Of a DNA stretch of 7,233 nt, positions 5,230-7,233 are shown piece by piece. Position 1 is the first letter of the stretch. Every line of letters starts with the position of its first letter. The notes beneath the pieces were generated by a model. The model saw nothing but the letters and a program-made list of their open reading frames with translations. It searched no databases and was not told where the DNA came from. The stretch spans positions 1 through 7,233 of the forward strand of contig CAJGEA010000096.1 of assembly GCA_904502015.1 (NCBI GenBank). Reading direction: 5' to 3'. Source of the DNA: an uncultured Clostridia bacterium. GTDB taxonomy: Bacteria; Bacillota; Clostridia; Oscillospirales; CAG-272. A program made the translations under genes and the position numbers.

Positions 5230-6672
5230 GTGAAAGCATATACGTGGCTCCGCCGCTTGGCCGCGGGCGCGCTGGCCGTGCTTCTGGTCTTGAGTGCCGT
5301 TTCCTGCGGCAACGGCGGTGATACCGAGGCGGACACCCGCCCCGATGCCGAAACGGAGGCGGAGAGCGGGGAGCCGTCCGCCTACTCTGCCATTGAAAAA
5401 ACCAAGTACAACCGTGAGTTTGCCATTGCTACCCGCAGCGGCGTTCAGCGCGACGTTAAGGTGGAAAAGATCACGGGCGAGGTGCTGGATGACGCCGTTT
5501 ACGAGCGAAACATTGTGGTTTCCGAGGATTTTGGCGTGACCTTCACCTACGAGGTCAAGGATACCAACGACGAGGTCAATCGCCTTTTGCTGACACAGGC
5601 GGGCACGAGCCTTGACGAGTACGATCTGTATATCGGACAGAAGCAGGCGTACAACACCTGCGTGCTGGGCGGCTACCTGTATAATTTGGCCGAGATGGAC
5701 ACGCTGAAGTTGGATCAGAAGTACTGGGATCAAGCGTTCAATGCCGCCATGAATGTGGAGGACAAGGCGTTCGTCGCCACGGGTGACATCAGCCCCTTCT
5801 CCATGCGTATCTCCACCTGCATGACCTTCAACAAGAAGATGCTGGATGATCGCCGGATCGCGTATCCCTACGCGCTGGTGGACAGCGGCGACTGGACGAT
5901 GGACGCTCTGCTTGCCATGACCACCGACGTGACCAACAAGGATCTCGGTGAGGACAGCGCGGTGTACGGCTTCACCTGCTGGACGATGGAAACCTCCTAC
6001 TCCCTATTCTACGGCATGGGCGGGCGATTCGTGGCTCTGAACGCCGAAAAACTCCCCGAGATCGTTTACAAGAACGAGGACGTCATCAACCGCTACGAGA
6101 AGATCTACAAATTGATCGTGGAGCAGGATGCGTTCTACGCCACCCACATTGACGACTACGAGCAGGTCTACGAGAATTTCATCGAGGGCCGCGCCATGTT
6201 CTGCGACTTGACACCTGCAAAGATCGCGGGCGCGTTCGGTGAGATGGAGGACTACGGCATTGTGCCGCCCCCCAAGTACGATAAAATTCAGTCGCAGTAT
6301 CTCTCCTTCGTGCCCGGCTCGGTTCCCCTGACTATGGTATCCAAGAGCGAGGGCGACCCCGAGTTTGTGGGTGCGATCATGGACGCGATGGCGGCGTATA
6401 ACTACGACAACGTAACCCCCAAGATGTACGAGAGTGTGGTGAAGCTCAAGGCGGCCCGCGATCCCGATTCGCCCCGTATGCTGGATTACATTCTGCGTAA
6501 CCGCGTATTCGATCTCGGTTTCCTGGCGGATCTGGAGATCACCAATCTGATCAAGGACAATTTGGGCAAGAGCAACCCTGCCATTGCCAGCAAACTGTCG
6601 GCATCGGCGCGCAGACAGGCGGAAAACGATCTGAGGACTGTGCTTCGCAAACTGCAGCTCGAACGTAAATAA
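5230..6672 (+). CDS. Extracellular solute-binding lipoprotein, paralog 4 (subfamily B, GTG start)
   Basis: A 480-residue lipoprotein, the same length as gene 3 and clearly its nearest relative, with long stretches nearly identical in both protein and DNA. The start is GTG, supported by AGAGG upstream and by a signal peptide aligned residue for residue with gene 3 (R8-R9, hydrophobic core, SAVSC, Cys26). Linker rich in Asp/Glu/Thr, then YNREF. Domain landmarks match gene 3: SEDFGVTFTYE, YDLYIGQKQ, YWDQAF, GDISPFSM, TCMTFNKKM, YALVDSGDWTMDALL, YGFTCW, AMFCDL. It too lacks the EF-hand-like loop. The mature cysteines 144, 197, 250 and 325 correspond one to one to those of gene 3. Differences from gene 3 cluster in GGRFVAL for GGMFVSM, VPPPKYD for VPVPKYD, and the final 60 residues (FDLGFLADLEITNLI). 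The stop is 5 nt before the SAM riboswitch, so its message probably continues into it. Confidence 0.9.
   Translation: MKAYTWLRRLAAGALAVLLVLSAVSCGNGGDTEADTRPDAETEAESGEPSAYSAIEKTKYNREFAIATRSGVQRDVKVEKITGEVLDDAVYERNIVVSEDFGVTFTYEVKDTNDEVNRLLLTQAGTSLDEYDLYIGQKQAYNTCVLGGYLYNLAEMDTLKLDQKYWDQAFNAAMNVEDKAFVATGDISPFSMRISTCMTFNKKMLDDRRIAYPYALVDSGDWTMDALLAMTTDVTNKDLGEDSAVYGFTCWTMETSYSLFYGMGGRFVALNAEKLPEIVYKNEDVINRYEKIYKLIVEQDAFYATHIDDYEQVYENFIEGRAMFCDLTPAKIAGAFGEMEDYGIVPPPKYDKIQSQYLSFVPGSVPLTMVSKSEGDPEFVGAIMDAMAAYNYDNVTPKMYESVVKLKAARDPDSPRMLDYILRNRVFDLGFLADLEITNLIKDNLGKSNPAIASKLSASARRQAENDLRTVLRKLQLERK
6644..6671 (+). promoter_or_regulatory. Possible weak promoter for the riboswitch-metK transcript
   Basis: TTCGCA (6644-6649) and TAAATA (6666-6671) each match four of six consensus positions with a 16-bp spacer, inside the 3' end of gene 4. 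Transcription would begin near 6678, right at the first base of riboswitch helix P1. The position fits well, but the boxes are weak and such matches are common by chance. The alternative is that metK depends on read-through from the array. Confidence 0.35.
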
Positions 6673-6677
6673 TCGAA

Positions 6678-6777
6678 TCTTATCAAGAGTGACGGAGGGA
6701 CAGACCCTGTGAAGTCACGGCAACCTGCCTCGCGGCCGTGCGCCGCGCGGTAAGGTGCCAATATCTGATTGATGAGC
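6678..6777 (+). ncRNA. SAM riboswitch (S-box / SAM-I clan) upstream of metK
   Basis: A cis-acting RNA that binds S-adenosylmethionine and lowers expression of SAM-synthesis genes. Visible conserved parts, in order: CTTATCAAGAG (P1 5' strand and junction), GTGAC (6689-6693) pairing with GTCAC (6714-6718) as outer P2, the GGAGGGAC ... CCC ... GAA internal elements, GGCAACC (6719-6725), P3 formed by CGCGGC (6731-6736) with GCCGCG (6742-6747), then GGTGCCAAT (6754-6762) and the closing P1 strand TGATGAG (6770-6776), which pairs with CTTATCA (6679-6685). The stretch between GGTGCCAAT and P1 is only 7 nt, so helix P4 is very short or missing, unlike a standard SAM-I aptamer. A terminator follows 14 nt downstream, and metK is the expected target. 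No clear antiterminator pairing was found by eye. Confidence 0.9.
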
Positions 6778-6790
6778 GAAGAGAGGAACT

Positions 6791-6823
6791 AAAAGATCCC
6801 TGTCTTTGCGGCGGGGGTCTTTT
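6791..6823 (+). terminator. Intrinsic terminator of the SAM riboswitch
   Basis: AAAAGATCCC (6791-6800) pairs along all 10 positions (one G-T) with GGGGTCTTTT (6814-6823), with a 13-nt loop. The stem ends in a T-run, as expected for termination when SAM is bound. It is also the first recognisable terminator downstream of the lipoprotein array. Confidence 0.75.
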
Positions 6824-6830
6824 CTATGTT

Positions 6831-7068
6831 GCAGGGACGTTGCCCCCCTGCACCCCGGAATTTTTTCAGGGGGCGTTGCCCCCTGACCCCCACCAGAACC
6901 CTTTTGCAAAAGGGTTCTGGACTCCTAAAAATCTTAAAAATGTCATTTGTCTTTCTCAAAGTTTTGGGAGTTCCAAGAACCTTTTTTCAAAAAGGTTCTT
7001 GGTGGGGGTGCAGGGGTGAAACCCCTGCGAAGGACGTTCCCCAAGGGGTGCAGGGGTTTCACCCCTGC
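6831..7068. repeat. Intergenic repeat element of nested hairpins (MITE- or REP-like)
   Basis: A run of hairpins in roughly mirror-image order: GCAGGG/CCCTGC (6831-6851); CAGGGGGC-GTT-GCCCCCTG (6867-6885); a perfect 28-bp palindrome (6893-6920); CTCCTAAAA (6922-6930) pairing with TTTTGGGAG (6962-6970) around an AT-rich centre; a near-perfect 30-bp palindrome (6973-7002); GCAGGGGT-GAA-ACCCCTGC (7010-7028); and GCAGGGGT-TTC-ACCCCTGC (7050-7068). The left segment 6880-6900 matches the reverse complement of 6994-7016 apart from two single-base gaps, so the whole element is one large inverted repeat. Open frames across it look like repeat translations, not genes. It carries no transposase and would need one in trans if mobile. 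Confidence 0.8.
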
Positions 7069-7096
7069 AAACACACGATCTCTGACATATAGAACC

Positions 7097-7107
7097 AAAA
7101 GGAAGGA
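7097..7107 (+). promoter_or_regulatory. Ribosome-binding site of metK
   Basis: AAAAGGAAGGA is the only good Shine-Dalgarno before metK. It lies 29 nt before the first ATG in frame (7137) but 11 nt before a CTG at 7119, so it does not fit the ATG. Confidence 0.6.
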
Positions 7108-7136
7108 ATACTACTATCCTGAACGATCAGAAGAAA

Positions 7137-7233
7137 ATGCTGTTTACCAGCGAGTCGGTGACCGAGGGTCACCCCGATAAGATCTCGGACAAGATCTCGG
7201 ATGCCATTTTGGACGAGCTGCTTCGTCAGGATC
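7137..7233 (+). CDS. metK: S-adenosylmethionine synthetase, N-terminal part (cut by window end)
   Basis: Makes S-adenosylmethionine from methionine and ATP in the cytoplasm. Read from the ATG at 7137, the frame gives MLFTSESVTEGHPDK followed by ISDKISDAILDELLRQD. LFTSESVTEGHPDKI is the hallmark MetK N-terminus, with the active-site His-Pro-Asp-Lys motif. Only about 32 codons are present; the rest lies beyond the window. The start is uncertain: ATG 7137 leaves a single residue before LFTSES, whereas typical MetK proteins have several. The frame is open back to 7086 with no ATG, GTG or TTG in between. A CTG at 7119 would give the usual length (NDQKKM before LFTSES) and has the better-spaced Shine-Dalgarno. 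Control by the SAM riboswitch at 6678-6777 agrees with the enzyme's product. Confidence 0.93.
   Translation, partial: MLFTSESVTEGHPDKISDKISDAILDELLRQD

Noticed and set aside
1771..5733. A 1320-residue open frame on the minus strand across genes 1-4
   Set aside because: It lies exactly antisense to four well-supported genes, reads as Val/Gly/His/Leu-rich sequence with a low-complexity run opposite the Glu-Thr repeat, and repeats itself with the paralogs. Strong codon bias on the plus strand keeps the antisense frame free of stops. Other long minus-strand frames (such as 237-1589) have the same cause.
6738..7180. Three overlapping short plus-strand frames after the riboswitch
   Set aside because: They run through the riboswitch terminator, the hairpin repeat and the start of metK in the wrong frames; their Pro/Gly-rich sequence is repeat translation.
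7169..7203. Direct repeat AAGATCTCGGA in metK as a duplication error
   Set aside because: It encodes KISD-KISD, which corresponds to the normal DKI.D.ISDA region of MetK; the frame is intact and family length is kept.

Overview
The window looks like chromosomal DNA of a Gram-positive anaerobe in the Firmicutes, most likely a gut-type Clostridia (Oscillospirales-like). Grounds: strong Shine-Dalgarno sites, a textbook sigma-A promoter, Cys-anchored lipoproteins, an S-box (SAM) riboswitch ahead of metK, moderately high GC, and GC-rich hairpin repeats between genes. This placement is inferred from style, not from a database match.

Layout. Positions 1-299 hold no gene: a 56-bp inverted repeat (51-106), then a near-perfect extended -10 promoter (195-223). 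Positions 300-6672 hold four tandem, same-strand paralogous genes, each encoding a secreted lipoprotein that resembles the substrate-binding subunit of a sugar-type ABC transporter. They form two pairs, A-A'-B-B': genes 1 and 2 share one set of motifs and cysteines, genes 3 and 4 another. Gene 2 also carries a long uninterrupted Glu-Thr dipeptide repeat in its N-terminal linker. The gaps are 60-100 bp. The first has a strong stem-loop without a U-tract; the other two have 7-bp-period tandem repeats. No permease, ATPase, kinase or glycosidase gene is in the window.

Only 5 nt after the stop of gene 4, a SAM-responsive riboswitch begins (about 6678-6777), followed by an intrinsic terminator (6791-6823). 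Next comes a roughly 240-bp repeat element made of nested hairpins (6831-7068), then the ribosome-binding site and first codons of metK (S-adenosylmethionine synthetase), cut by the window end. The best Shine-Dalgarno is too far from the first ATG of metK and points to a non-AUG start.

How the parts may work together: the promoter at 195-223 probably drives the lipoprotein array, perhaps as one operon whose gene dosage is tuned by the intergenic structures. The array is functionally separate from metK, but because no terminator was seen before the riboswitch, array transcripts probably run into it. The riboswitch terminator may then serve both to end the array and to control metK by SAM level. 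The most unusual signals are the paralog array itself (subfamily-specific cysteine pairs, loss of a calcium-type loop in pair B, mosaic sequence in gene 2), the Glu-Thr repeat, and the crowded riboswitch-terminator-repeat-metK junction.
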